Source: Auanema rhodensis (lineage: Eukaryota > Nematoda > Chromadorea > Rhabditida > Rhabditidae). Taken from it: a stretch of 64,000 nt of DNA. Shown here piece after piece: positions 26,164 to 39,100 of the stretch (positions are counted from its first letter, which is position 1; each line of letters begins with the position of its first letter). Where the stretch lies: NCBI GenBank assembly GCA_964057225.1, contig OZ059894.1, forward strand, positions 13,340,131-13,404,130, read 5' to 3'. The translations under genes and the position numbers were made by a program. The notes under the pieces were generated by a model. That model worked only from the letters and a program-made list of their open reading frames with translations. It ran no database searches and had not been told where the DNA came from.

Positions 26164-27686
26164 TTAGTTCACTTTTGGGATACCAGCAACAACACCGCCT
26201 TCAATTCCACATTCATCATTTCCACGGAGAATTTTGAAGAAACCTTAAAATAAGGATTATTCATTGAAAATAATTTCCTTTTTATGCTATTAACGTATTT
26301 AGTATATTTTACCATTCTCTCCCCAATCAGTATTCCATGAATTGGCCAAAAGCCAATATGGAACATCATTATGCTCACCCCATCCAATGAGCTTAACAGC
26401 GTGACCACCTGCTAATTCACCAGTCACATGCTGAATATAGATTCGTTTAAATAATTATTGAAAAGATTATTTATAATTTTATAACCTTATATACTCCTGA
26501 TTTATAATGGAAAAAGTCTTTATAAACTTCAAAAGCAACTTCAACAGGACCATATGTCATAAGTTCTTTTTGAATTGCTTCAACATTGTTAGCTACTCCA
26601 TATGATACCAATCCTATATCATTATTGTTGTTTCTAGATTCCTATGCTATATAGATTACCGTAATGCTTATCTTTCTGGAAGTCTTTAAGATAGGTAGTA
26701 GAGCATTTCTTTGTACATTTTGGTGTTTCAAAAAGTCCATTTTTACACATATCGAAATGGGTATCGTTTTGATTTGCGTGACGACATGAAGGGAATGGAT
26801 ATGGTAAACATGTATTCTATAAGTGAACGTAAACTTTTCAAGAATCTCGAAATGTTTTCTAAATTTAATTGTAATAAAACTACATTGTCTCCATAATCTC
26901 CTCCAGACACAAGTCCTTCTGATACCCAATAATCCCATGCTTTGTTTGGATATCCTCCTTGACAACTTGAAATACTCAAATAAGCTCATGCGTGAAAGCA
27001 AACGTGATACCCTTCACCACAATCGAAGCAACAGGCTAGAAGATCATCAGCAGAAATGGAAGGTTTGATTGTTCCCTTCGATGCAATACAGATTCTATCA
27101 GTGATAGCTTCTGCAGCTCCGAAAGCCCAGCAAGAACCTGAACATGCTAACTAAGAACATTGAAGCTGTTATTGATCATACCGCAGCTACTTTGATCTCG
27201 AACATTCTTAATGGAATCACATTCAGGCCACCAATTTCGAGAATCAAATTCTTTTGGAATTGTTATGTTTAGATGTCTGTAAAATATAATATATTTACAT
27301 GATTCTTGATTAGCAAAAACCTAGTTGCACTGAGCTTTCTTTTAGCCTCAATTGGTAAATGAATATTTTTGACTCCCATTAAACCTTTTTTGGAAAAGTC
27401 ACTATAACTTGAGAATCTCTCATGCTTTTCAGCCTATATTAATATAATATTTATAGTCAATTTATATAAATATATTATTATACCTTCCATAAGTTTTGGT
27501 TATTATTGATATAATCAACAATTTGATCATCATTGAGCCCTAAATATACTTTTGATTAATTAGATTAGAAAAGGATTAATGATCATACCTTCACTTTGTA
27601 GAGCAGCCGCTAAAGGTAGACAAACAAAGAAAATAATCTAAATTAAAATTTTCGAAACAAAAAAATAAAAACTTGATTCATACCAT
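26164..27686 (-). CDS. Cathepsin B-like cysteine protease (papain family C1A)
   Basis: The ATG (27684-27686) is followed at once by an intron. Exon 2 encodes the rest of the signal peptide ([13 protein letters not shown]). A propeptide with the cathepsin B pattern follows ([17 protein letters not shown]). The mature enzyme starts near [14 protein letters not shown]. The active-site Cys is in QSSCGSCWAFG (about residue 108), the oxyanion Gln is in RDQSSC, the His is in [11 protein letters not shown] and the Asn is in [13 protein letters not shown]. The occluding-loop segment is [15 protein letters not shown], an atypical form with a single leading RH pair instead of the usual adjacent His-His. 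The protein ends VAGIPKVN. Introns fall inside the CxGG motif (26960-27005) and before the occluding loop. It is a secreted or lysosomal protease; in nematodes such cpr genes mostly work in gut digestion. Which cpr paralogue this is cannot be said. Confidence 0.93.
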
Positions 27687-28358
27687 TTTGTTCGCAAATT
27701 CAGGTTGTACTCCGAGATATGAACATCTAGTATTTATATGAATAAATCTAAGCAAGCTAGTCAAATACTTTTAAAAAAAAACAAAAAATAGGATGAACAA
27801 CAACTACTTAATACAACAATATATACTGTAAATAGTTTGTTTATGCCGTAGCTCTTGCGCTAAAAATATAATCGTACAGTATAGTTGACATAGTACCGTT
27901 AAGTTCACAAAAATGATAAATCATTTATAACTATGTGAAATGTATTAGAAAAATAACTTTAATAAGTGAGATCTTGTACTTTTACATAGATTTTTATTAT
28001 GCAAGACTGGTTCTTATCATAATTTCTCTCTCTCTATATGTATATATATATGTGTATATATAACTAAATCAAACTTAGTATCAAAAAAATTTTATTTTCT
28101 GTACTCAATTCTCCCTCGAGAAGTGTAAATAGATTTATTCCTGAATAATATATCCGCTAAAAGCTGGTTTGTGAAAAACAATCATCAGACATTCAAAAGG
28201 AATGACTTTTATGTATGTTACTGTTTCATATCATGATAAAATCATTTTTCTTTTGTGTTATATTATGTATATAATAATTATTTCAATATATTAATAATTA
28301 ATTTATAAATATTTCTCATTCAAAATTAATACAAGTTAATAAACTGAGCAGTTTAAAA
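27687..28358. other. Intergenic, AT-rich
   Basis: Spacer upstream of the cathepsin B gene and downstream of the TIL gene, both minus. It contains short (TC)n and (TATG)n runs near 28025-28065. I see no gene or clear site. Confidence 0.5.
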
Positions 28359-29121
28359 TTAAATTGCGAGTGTATCGTTTTTTTGAGGTGATGCTTCGAG
28401 TATTTCAGTTGTATTAGCTCCAGAAAGCACTCCATGATTATTCTTCACTGTTGTAAATATAGCACTCCAGACATCTTTGATAATGATAGGAACTATTTCC
28501 TTTACACCTAGAGACAAAACATTGCTACAACTTCTGTTCTGAGTTAGAACCTTGCACAATTCCAAACCCTGAATTGCATTCAGTTGCACGTATACATTTG
28601 TTTTCTGATAGGTCCCGTACATATCCTGACGAACATATGCATGCTGTTCGACATCCGTTCTATAAAATCATTGCTAAGACGAGGAATTATACAAAATGTT
28701 TTGGAACAAACCAAAGTACATAATTTAGACATTTGGGCACAAGTTGTTTCACATTGAGCGCAGCTCCAGATTTCGTTCTCACCACATTTCTCCACCTCTT
28801 GAAAATTTAGTAATTACAATCATCATATGATATTCTAACTTTTTAAATTAACAATATTTGGAGTTTGCTGTCGAGTTTTCGTCCAACTTAAAAATGTTGA
28901 GCATTCAGGATGTGAACTCTAAATACAAAGAATAACATTCAATGCCTCATTTCTGTTGAAGTAACCTGTTGCCCTGTTTGAATCCAATATTCACACCAAT
29001 CAATATGAGATTCAGTGAAATGAATTAATAAAATCTAAAATTATTATTAGTGCTACTAAGAGAAGAAAGAACTAAGACTTACAACTAATAAGTATAATGA
29101 AGCCAAAGTAGTTGATGTCAT
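28359..29121 (-). CDS. Secreted TIL-domain (trypsin-inhibitor-like) protein
   Basis: MTSTTLASLYLLV plus ILLIHFTES form a signal peptide across the first intron. A short Cys-bearing linker follows (WCEYWIQTGQQ, SSHPECSTFLSW). Then comes a complete ten-cysteine TIL domain: CGENEIWSCAQCETTC, AQMSKLC, NGCRTACICSSGYVRD, ENKCIRATEC. The domain appears only when a 59-nt intron (about 28683-28741, GTTTGTTCC to TTTATAG) is removed; unspliced, the frame runs into non-homologous sequence. A further 43-nt intron lets the frame continue to a tail ending KNDTLAI, with stop 28359-28361; without it the protein stops near 28530. TIL proteins usually block serine proteases (Ascaris-type inhibitors) or act as toxin-like secreted factors. 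The target is unknown. It lies just upstream of a cathepsin B gene on the same strand, but TIL domains target serine, not cysteine, proteases. Confidence 0.8.
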
Positions 29122-29693
29122 TGTGGAAATTTGAAATTCTTAGGAATGAAAGATGTCTTTGAGCACAAGAATGAACTCAGTTCAGAAGTGTGAAACTGAT
29201 ATTATCGTCCCACCTCCTAGTATGGGTTTCCTTAGCACGTTCATTATCCGAAAAGAAAACACAATGAAACCGTTAATTCTTTTAGATGATCCTGATACAG
29301 ATCACGAGCAATCAAGGTTCAAGTTGAATTAGTCACGTTTCAATTTTTTGTATTAGAAAGTGTAAAACAAAACAATGGTATAGAAAAAAAATTTATTTTT
29401 TATTTATATGTATATTACTATTGATCATAATTTAATATTAATTAATTTTAAAATGAAAGATTCAATGGAATTAATTTATGAAAGCGAGTATCTACCCGGA
29501 TTAATACTGTAGTTTTGATAGAAGTAGCTAGTTTGGTAAGATAGCATAATAATAAGATATATATAAATATAAATATATATATAATTAAGTAATGAAATCA
29601 AACAAAATACAAACAGATTATTATGTGAATGCTGAAAGACATAAAGAGATTCATATATATGTATATATAAGTATCATTAGAAGATAATGATTA
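29122..29693. other. Intergenic, AT-rich
   Basis: Spacer upstream of the TIL gene and downstream of cky-1. A slightly GC-richer patch at 29200-29330 may be TIL promoter sequence. Nothing else was recognised. Confidence 0.45.
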
Positions 29694-32600
29694 CTATGCA
29701 GCCCAGCTCAATCTTCTATAAGAAGAATCAAAACATAATGGTGAATATTCTGGACAATCAATCATGCTATATCGTGGATGAAGATAATGATTTACAAATG
29801 GAGTTGAGGATGACATAGAGGATGAAGATGATGATGATGATGATGATGATGATGAGGAGGAGGAGGAAGAGGAAGCAGATGATTCCTTCGTTGGATATGA
29901 AGCTTGAAGTGGTAGAATCATATTTGAATGCACATATCGATAAGCATCGTGAGCTTGTTGAGGTGAATGATTAGTTGTTAATGTGTTGGCTACTGGAGCA
30001 GCTACACATATTTGATGTTCTATCGATGGTTGTTCAACCTGAAATAATCAACTTAATAATATAAGAATTCATAATTAATGCTAACTGTATAATACTATTT
30101 TTTTTATAAAAAAAAATATATATTGTTATTAATTTGCAAAATCTATAAAAAAATTTAAATCAAGAAGATGCAGAAAAAATATTATAACGAGCGCATGGAT
30201 ATAAAGGTATTTGAGTGAAACGTCCGAAAATCTTTCTTTGTACGAAAACAATCAATGTATAAACAAATAATAATACTTTACGGGGTTTTTTTCTTTTCAC
30301 AATCAAATACTTTCGTTTAGGAAAAACTCACCTGTCGGAAAAATTCGTCTAAGTCATCACGTAAATCTGGTAAAGTTCCTTTGATAGTATGCATTTCTCC
30401 AAATAAGGGAAGCGACTCTATAGATTGCATAGGTTGAGAGAGAAGAGACGAATGAAGTGATGACGAAGACTCAGGCGATGAACTTTCTGGTGTGTACATT
30501 GATAGCCCTCCGTTTGTTTTATAAGGAATCTCAACTTTAATCTGTAATGGAGATAAGTTTATATACAAAGCTTATGAAAGTATATAGTACTTGTTGAGAA
30601 GAGTACAATGACATCAAGTTTGAATTGAAGTTCTCTTGTTGTTTAATAGGTATTCTATAATCATTTCGATTAGTTTCTGTAGCAGATGCTGTTGGTATAT
30701 CTGGAGATACGGGAGGAATTGGCTTTTCCTGAAAATATGTTTAACAATTAACAACTTTAGAATTTGATTATTACATCCGATATTGGAGAATCTTGACAAG
30801 AAAACGAAGCTGGATATGTATGTCTCATATTGTAAATCCAACTATTAGCTTGTAATGTAGCTGCTTCCATATTCCTATAAGAAAAAATAATTTTTCAATA
30901 TGTTTGAAAAATACAATCTTACGTCAAAATTTGATGATAACAAAAGATAATATGCCGAACTCGTTTACCATCGCGAACCTCTTGAGAAAAGTTTGCTCTT
31001 ACAGCAAAAACCTGTAATAGTTAAGATATAAATATTAATTTTAATTTTAATTCATGACATACCGTGTGCAACCAAATCCATCTACCGTCAGCTGTTTGAA
31101 TTTTAAAAAGGGATAACACAGAGCCTTCTTTTTCTTGACATACTAAAGTGATTAATGTGAAGAAAAATATATTTTTTTAAAAGTTCATACACAGCCTATG
31201 CTTATATGCTAGTTCAGGGACATGGGAAGGATGTACTAATTGATACCAACTTAATTGATCTATGGATTCTCTACTGTATCCTAAATGATGTAAAAACCTG
31301 AAAAAAAATTATATTACGCTTAATTAATTGAATATTTACATGCTATCCACTTCTTTGAATGTCATATCCAAGAAATGTTGTGTTGAAAATACAGTAGTAT
31401 TTCCTGTTGATAAGGCTTCCGCATTCTCAGGATTTATTAATGGATGACAGTATGCAGCGAATATCGGTTGCATCTTAAAAAAATAAATAGATTAGCTTAG
31501 GATTTGTATTCAAAATTTTAATTAATGTAAATAAACAATTATAAACAAAATTATCAATACTTACTAAACTGATTGGAGTATCAGTTTCAGAAGAGGCATG
31601 ATAATATTCAGCAGGATGTATATATCTACCTTGAAGTAGTATGAACTGAAAATTAGAATATAGTAGACTCAAATGGTTTTGTCTTGTTGTTTTACCTTGT
31701 GGTACTGTAATTGACGCTTTGCTGCGGCTCTGGTGAGATTTAAGCGACAAATAAATGATCGTTCATCAGGAAATGATGTTGATTGTGGAGGACCACTTCC
31801 TAGTTCAGCCTAATATTCAATATTTAGATTTCATTTTTAAAAAATTGAATTAAATTAAATTTTACTTGAATAGTAGCGTGATCTCTGTGATCAACTAGAT
31901 CATATATAGAATCTCCTTGACACATAATTTCTTCAACAGAATGGCCCAAATATTCGCAAGCATTTTCCGAAACATGAAGCATCTTCCCACTCCTTGTAAG
32001 CATAAGCATAAATCCACGCAGAGTTTTTCCTATTTCCACACCTTTGGGAGTATTATTCAGAGGCAAAAAATTTCTTACAACTTAAATAAGATAATATATG
32101 ATAAGTTTCTTTTAGTTTTTAGTATTACCATGAGATAAGTAACGATGTTTTCTCATATAAATACAACCTAAAGACATAATTTGCAACTGATATAATCGAT
32201 CTTTAATAGATTCTGAGAGTGGTAAAAGATCACGTAATCGCTGAATTTCAATGTTTATTTGATCTCTTCGTTGTTTTGAAGCTCCTCTGGTGGATCTAAA
32301 CATGAAAAAGTACAAAATCATTTTCAAATTTTTATATATTTCCTTTAAAAGGATATTATTTCATAACGAAGCCTATGAAAATGCTCCGTTTAAGTTTTAG
32401 TTCTCAACGAAATCTGTATTTACTTATTGTATTGACCTTCTGTGACGTCGAATATTGACTATGTTAATTTTATCGGAAAAGTGAGACGAGAAGTACGATA
32501 TATTGAGGACAGAAAAGAGAAATGAAGAAAGAGAGAATAGAGAGAATAAAGAAAATGATAGTAGATAGGGAGTAGTAAAGAAAAGAGAATGAAGAGAGAA

Positions 32601-33285
32601 AAGATCTTCTTATTTGTTTATTGAAAATGGACATACAACAGACTACTACAAATATTATTTACTCTTGTCTAGTTCGCTTTTCTGGTCATTTAAACACGCG
32701 CGCGCTCACCTACAGACAACGAAAATGAAATTAAACGATAAATTTTGCAGTATTCAATAAGTTTCTTTATATAAATGAAAAAAAAATATTGAGGTCGAAA
32801 AGTAAAATTATATAATACTTTATAGTGAACAAGATAACTCGAATTCATAAAGTATACTGTAGTGAAATAGAATATTATCTACAGTATGATATATACTGCA
32901 CCGAAAAATAGAAATATGAATAAAGAATACAAATAATTAAAAAGAAAACTTCCAAAAATATTAAATAATCAGAATCAATCAAATTCTTCAATGAAAATAA
33001 ATAAGAAAATATTTTAAAAATATGATTAACTAATCGATTGAAACTATGAAATTATGAAAAGGCTAACAAGGAGAAATGTGAGAACTAAAAATTATCAGAA
33101 AATTGGTTTTAGATTTCATTAACAATAACAAAAATGAGTACAAACCGTTGAGTGATAGTAGAAGAATTGGAAAGACATGCTGATCTGTTTTCAGATAATG
33201 TGCCAGAAGATGTGATGGAACATGGCGACGACTGTTGTATTGCCGTGGTCATCAGAGGAGGAAATAGAGGAGTAGTTGTGGACAT
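29694..33285 (-). CDS. cky-1: bHLH-PAS transcription factor, NPAS4 / CKY-1 orthologue
   Basis: Exon 1 (33146-33285) starts [10 protein letters not shown] and ends ITQ plus a split Arg codon. An 847-nt intron joins it to [15 protein letters not shown], the NPAS4-type bHLH (vertebrate NPAS4 has RSTKGASKARRDQIN), continuing [19 protein letters not shown] follows at about 31860-32060 ([39 protein letters not shown]), as does PAS-B at about 30990-31470 ([35 protein letters not shown]). The long Ser/Pro-rich C-terminal half includes a poly-Ser run (29815-29872) and ends [13 protein letters not shown]4 dimerises with ARNT-type partners and is a neuronal activity-induced gene in mammals; CKY-1 is the worm counterpart. 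An upstream in-frame stop precedes the chosen ATG. CRE palindromes lie upstream. Confidence 0.93.
29815..29872 (-). repeat. Trinucleotide run coding for poly-serine
   Basis: A (GAT)n run followed by (GAG)n on the plus strand is read on the minus strand as an uninterrupted serine tract of about 19 residues in the cky-1 activation-domain half. Likely length-polymorphic. Confidence 0.85.
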
Positions 33286-33509
33286 TGACAGTCTCCACTA
33301 CTTCTTCTGTGATGTTCCGTTATTTCGTGTATACCTTCGTCACCGGGCAAATCGTCCGGTCACGCCCCGAGGGCAAAGGTGCACACGTCATCGTCACGCA
33401 AAACTTTCTCTCGTATGTCTTCTTCCGCTATCTCACTACTCTTCTAACGTCCTTTTCCCTTTCTCTTTCCTTCTCTACCTATCCCTTTTCCTTTTCCTTT
33501 AAACCTCAG

Positions 33510-33517
33510 TGACGTCA
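33510..33517. promoter_or_regulatory. Perfect CRE palindrome TGACGTCA upstream of cky-1
   Basis: TGACGTCA lies 225 bases upstream of the cky-1 start codon. This is the full consensus for CREB/ATF-type bZIP factors. Confidence 0.6.
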
Positions 33518-33927
33518 CAAACTCTTTGCTTGTCTTCCCCTTACGAGAAAAGACAAATACTGTATTACTAAAAGAGAGAACAGAGAATGGTCAGTGAGAG
33601 AAGATTATAAGTTCAATAATTGATAGAAAGAGTGTCCGAAGCTTCATTTAAATTATATAATTCTTTTTGAAGATGCATACAATGATCAAAGATGAGTTAA
33701 ATCATTATAGCTTATGAACAGGCTACTGTTTGTCTTATAATCTTAAAAGCAATATTCAATGAGGTCAAAAATTCAGTTATGTTATCATAGTTAAGCTATA
33801 TTATATGCTTACAAATTTTTAATAATATACCAGTTTCTAAGAAAGTATATAATATTTTTGAAATATCCGGCACGCGACTGTCTATCTTCAGAATAATTCT
33901 ATGTAAATGTTTGAGCACTTCCTTCTG

Positions 33928-33935
33928 TGACGTCA
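33928..33935. promoter_or_regulatory. Second perfect CRE palindrome upstream of cky-1
   Basis: TGACGTCA again, about 640 bases upstream of the start codon, in the context ctgtgacgtcact. A one-mismatch copy (TGACGTCG) sits at 32443-32450 in intron 1. Confidence 0.55.
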
Positions 33936-34082
33936 CTTAAGGTCAAACAGGGAAGACAGGTGTGTCAATAAACTAAAGGAAAACGAAATAATAGAGTTCA
34001 TTAAGAAGATCGTGTACAGTTTATTTAGCATGAACTACTTAAATAGTTTTGAAATATGTATCTTCATATATTTATTACAATA

Positions 34083-35962
34083 TTAATTTGACAAAGATTT
34101 AATCATTTTGTTTCGTTTATGATATATAAGTATATCTTCCATAATTGAACGTACTTTTTCAGTCATTCTCACAGTACTCTGAAAATAATAAAATAAATGA
34201 TTAAGAATAATTATATAAAATTATAATGAATTAATATAATTTTTATGAAAAATAAAAAATAAGCATGAGAAAAAATAAAGTTGAATTGAAATCAACTTTA
34301 TGACTCGTCTTTCTAATTCTTAAAAGGATTACCTCCAGTTTCTCATTTTCATTTGAACTTGGAAATATGTCCATTACTCCAACAAATAAAGGTAAAAGAC
34401 AGAATCCTACTATTGGTAAAAGTTGATATAAGGATTCTTTGAACTTAAAAAGGTTTATAAATATTAAAAAAATAAATTATAGTTATCAACTGTTTCTAAT
34501 TCATACGGCACAGTATTTCCACATTTTCTCACTAAATCTGAATAGAAATCATTTATCAGATAATCCAAATATTTTCTTCGATCCAATCCACTTAAGCATG
34601 ACATTATCGTTCGAAGTACATCAATTGCTGGGAGATGAAAATTGGCACTCTGTCAAATATTATTTGTACTTAGCCCTCTTTGCAAACTTAATACTTGAAA
34701 ATCAATGAAAGCGTGTGGAATCAATTCTCCTTCAATCTCTTGTGATTTTAAAAATATGATATTCCCTGACCAAATATCGCCATGAGTTAGTACTTTACAG
34801 ATTCCTTAAATTAAATTTCAAAACCCCATAAAGTTTAAATATAACCTAATTTATCTTCTATACTATTATAAAAATTAAAATCCATGATTTCCGGCAATTC
34901 CTAAAATTTTAATTCATAATAGTTGATTTATAAAAAAAACATTCTTCTCTGATTTCCATAAAGAGATCATCATCTATTCCACATTGTCGAATCATTCTCA
35001 TAACAGACTGTTGACTCTGAAAGATGTGTGTAGTTCTATATAATTTAAAAAATTTAAATTACTAACTTTTGGATCTCTCATATCTAAAACTTTATCTTCA
35101 CAGAGGTTTACATCGAAGTTTCTCTCTTCGTGAGAAAATTTGATTCCAACAGCTTGTAATGAAGCAACAAGATGTAAAATCTAGACAGTATCTGGTATTG
35201 TTTACTATGACTCAATCTTACGTTAACAACTTCTTGTATTTGAAGATTTTGATATTGTGAAACACTTACAGCATTTGGTATATATTCCATCATTATATAA
35301 CCTTTATTATTGTCTGAATCCATTGTTTCACAGTGATAAATCTGAAAAATACAAGTATTTCTTATATTCTTATCGTATTATTTTCTAAGCTTACATCAAG
35401 TATAGGTACTTTATTATTTTTCTTGTATTTTAGAAGAATATTATATAATTTACATTCATTATTATGTAACTGAAAATATTTGAGAATATAAATTCAAATT
35501 GGATATTGTAATAAACCAATCTAAGATTACTTAAGGCAAACAAAATAGTTTCCTTATCTGAAAGAATGGGCTCTTTGTTTTGAGCAAAAAGATTACTTGA
35601 CATTTCAACTAGCGAAATCAGTGTACTTATCTGAAATATTTTATTCTGATTTCAATTCAATCATTTAAACTAGCCTTTACAACAAATTCTTTAGGTAAAT
35701 CAAAACTATTCTTCTCCCAGTTTGGCTTAATCAAACAGATTTTCGACATAAATCCCTGTATCAATATTATGAATTCAACTAATTAGAAGAAACTAACTTT
35801 CATATCTCCAATGCTACTATATGACATATGAGAACCAAATTTAGCATTATTTCCATATAAATCCTGACACTTTTCCTCAATTTCATTCATATATATCGTA
35901 GTTTGAAACAACCCTTTTCCAATAAGACAGTTAAACATAGTTCTGAATTCCGTTGGAGACAT
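34083..35962 (-). CDS. CHK/DUF1679-family kinase-like protein (choline/ecdysteroid-kinase-like)
   Basis: The protein starts MSPTEFRTMFNCLIGKGLF. It reaches the N-lobe (KEFVVKIST), a hinge stretch (GYIMMEYIP), the catalytic loop LTHGDIWSGNIIF (Asp and Asn of the HGDxxxxN motif present) and the metal-binding AFIDFQ (IDWQ or IDFQ in the family), then a helical C-lobe with DVLRTIMSCLSG and DYLINDFY. This order is that of the CHK kinase-like / DUF1679 family, greatly expanded in nematodes and related to choline and ecdysteroid kinases. The substrate is unknown. The stop is at 34083-34085. The ATG lies 2 nt behind an acceptor-like TACTCAG, only 187 nt downstream of the scd-2 stop codon on the same strand, so it may be the second gene of an operon. 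From memory, DUF1679 genes are common on C. elegans chromosome V. Confidence 0.85.
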
Positions 35963-36148
35963 AACTGAGTATTATAGATTAATAAATGTTAATAAGCATA
36001 TTGGAAGATAAGTAACGATAATAACATTTTAAATAAATAAATATTAAGCAATCAGTTTTTTTTTAAAAACACTATGTGATAACAATAAAATATATATAAT
36101 AATGTAAAGATGTTCACATAAAAACAACTTTTTGTTGATATTCAAGAA

Positions 36149-39100
36149 TCACTTTTGTATAAGTGGAGCTGTATCTCCATTAGTATTCTCTCCTTAATTA
36201 CTGTAATGTTTCTCTCGTTTAACAGATTTTAACTTACTAGGCTCAGATTGCCATAATTCTCTTGCAGCTGTTGATGATTCTGATACAGATGATGGCATAT
36301 ACGCTAGAACGTTTAAGTTAATAACTTAAAATATAATTTATATATTTCACCTTCATTTGTCCAAAACGCGAAGTCAGATTCGAGAAATAGCTTTTTCTGT
36401 TCAGCAGTCATACCGTAATATGGTTTACATATCTTTTGATATAGATTCTCTGTTGGTGCACTTGTAGTATTCTCTAAATCCCATAGATTTTGACCTGGTT
36501 TCTCCATTTCAGTAAATAAATCAGAATTAACTATCTCAGCTGACTGAAATAAATTTTATTTTGAAAAAAAAAACCTATTTCAAGTTACAATTAATAATTC
36601 TTGTAAGGTTTTATGCAAAATTGCAAATGGAGGCCTTTGCTCTGGATAGGTTGCCCAACATTCTCTCATCATCTTATATATCTACAAAGTAAAATCAGTT
36701 ACCACTCTGTTATATTCTTTAAATTTTTTACCGACATAGGAGTACCTATAGGTGCTCCAAGTCTTTCACCTCTTCGCAATAAGCGAACAACTGATTGAAT
36801 GGATTCTGTTGGATAAGGAACTGTTCCTAACGAAAATATTTCCCAAAGTACAACGCCTGTTGAAAAAAGATCAAAGTTCCAATTCTTAAAAAAATAAATC
36901 ATACCAAAAGACCATACATCAGTCTTGGAACAAAAAAACCCATCTTGTATAGCTTCTGGGGGCATCCATTTCACAGGCAAAACAGTTTTTGCGCGAACTC
37001 CTTCCATACTGTAATAGCAACTGAAAAGACAGCATGTGTATTTCTTAGTTAAACAAAAATTGAATAAAACCTGTATAGTTCCTCTGCCAATCCAAAATCA
37101 CCCACTTTAACTCGCATATCAGGTCCTAAAGTTGTCAACAAACAGTTTCTTGCAGCTAAATCTCGATGAACATATCGTAGTTTTTCAATTATAGCACATC
37201 CTAAAACAGTTCATTTAAAAAATAATATTCTAAACTATATACCTTCAGCAACATCAAGAGCAAATTTGGTTAATGTCTTTGTTGTTATATTTTGAGGATT
37301 TCTTTCATTCTAAATGACATTTGTTAGACACGAGAATAATTTTTGAGAGAGATTTACTTCATTAGATCTACATGACCTCAGAAACTGAAGTAAATTACCA
37401 CCTGCCATTAACTCCATAACAATCATGTGAGGTACAACATCAAATGAGGCTCCAATGACTTGAATAGTTGCGTCAGCAGCTGTATTCGATGACCTGTATC
37501 ACTACTATATACAATCTATATTAAAAATCTTTTTGATACCTCATTAAAACCGCTTCCATTATAAACTCTCTTTTTGCTATTTCTGTTTTCATAAGACCTT
37601 GATTCAAAACTACAATGTATCCGTGTTTACCGTAAATTAGATAAAGACCTTGCCTTTCACAGCTACTTCAAGCTTTTTTCCATTTCTCGTTAGTTCAGCT
37701 TTAAATACTTCTCCAAATGCTCCATGACCAATAATGCTATGAATTAATTTAGTTTAAACTGTAAATATACAAATATATATTAACCAAGTTAATAAAATAG
37801 ATGATCGGACAAGAGCAGGAAGTTTCTTCAATAATTCATCATTTGGTAAACGAGTTAGCGATCTGGATGTTGGTGTATTTAGTTCAGTCAAATCAACAAA
37901 CGGATACTGAAGTTATAAAATATTAGTAATGAAAAATAGATCAAACAACATGCTTGTTCTTTCTTCTGGAATGTGAACAACGGAGACCTAATGATTTGAG
38001 TAATTTTACGAATCCAATATACTATAAGATATAAGAAAATAAGAAATATACATATATAGTAATACATACACTTACCAGAAGTATAATATCTTCTTAAACT
38101 CATAAGAACTATAAGAAATAACACAATACATGTTAAATATTTAATTAAAACAAGAATAACGGAATGCAATGTTGATAGTTGACCTAGAATAAGAAAAGAG
38201 GTAAAGAACTTGAAATGTGATTCAAAAAAACCTTCGAAACAGTGTGGACTGGAAGAGAAATTATCAAGAGCAATGTAATGTAAATGCTGTTGTTTATGAT
38301 ATCGCGCTTGAAATTCCAAGTAATACGGTGATGGCTGAACATATTACCTTTAAAAAAAAGAGTTTTTGTAAATTTACTTGATTTCCAACTATAACAACGG
38401 CTTTTTTCCATAAACAACCTTTTGAATGTCTGAAATATTTTAAAGTTAAGAAAAAAAACTTAAGATCATTGAACAAACTGAAAAATATGTGGTACATTCC
38501 ATAATCGTTTTGTCTGATTTTTCTCATTTCGTAAATAAAGAGAAAAATCATATGTTTCTTCTGTTGTACAATAATCAAATCGAACCTATTTAAGATAATA
38601 ATAATATTTTTATAATACTAACTAACTGTGCAATATTTTTCATTTGAATTAGATGGGTATCTTGGGGTACGAAGATAACTGATTTCATTATTTATGTTCA
38701 TATCATTCAACAGTTTCGGAGAAAAAAGTAAAAATTTTCCTTTAAATTTAAGAAATAAAATATGAAAAAATAGGAAAAGGTATACCTTTGGTGTTTGGTG
38801 TGTTTTTTTCCCTTTCGATTACGGAGGTAGTAGCATCAAATGTATCAATAATTTTGAAACTTGTAGAGTTATTCTAAATAAATAACAATAAAGCCTTGAT
38901 TTCTTATTGATTTATGCATATACTCACCCTATAAAGCATAGATTTGCTATGTATGTCAACAACCCAATTAGAACAAATACTGCCATTATCAAAGTTGCAA
39001 CGATAAGGAATGGTTTGATCTAGAAATTAAAAAAAAACATAAACTTCTAGTAAAGTAAATTTGAAACATTGAAACAAATAAAAACAATAAAAACTTACCA

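Larger units (their letters stand above)
33286..34082. promoter_or_regulatory. cky-1 upstream region
   Basis: A GC-rich stretch next to the ATG (about 33290-33420, with caccgggcaaatcgtccggt) probably holds the promoter and 5' UTR. A pyrimidine-rich tract (33425-33500) and the two CREs follow further upstream. The CHK-like gene ends at 34083. No gene is seen between. Confidence 0.5.

Noticed and set aside
33152-33512. Two plus-strand ORFs over the cky-1 first exon and promoter
   Set aside because: Antisense shadows; the minus strand gives [10 protein letters not shown] joined in phase to the bHLH domain.
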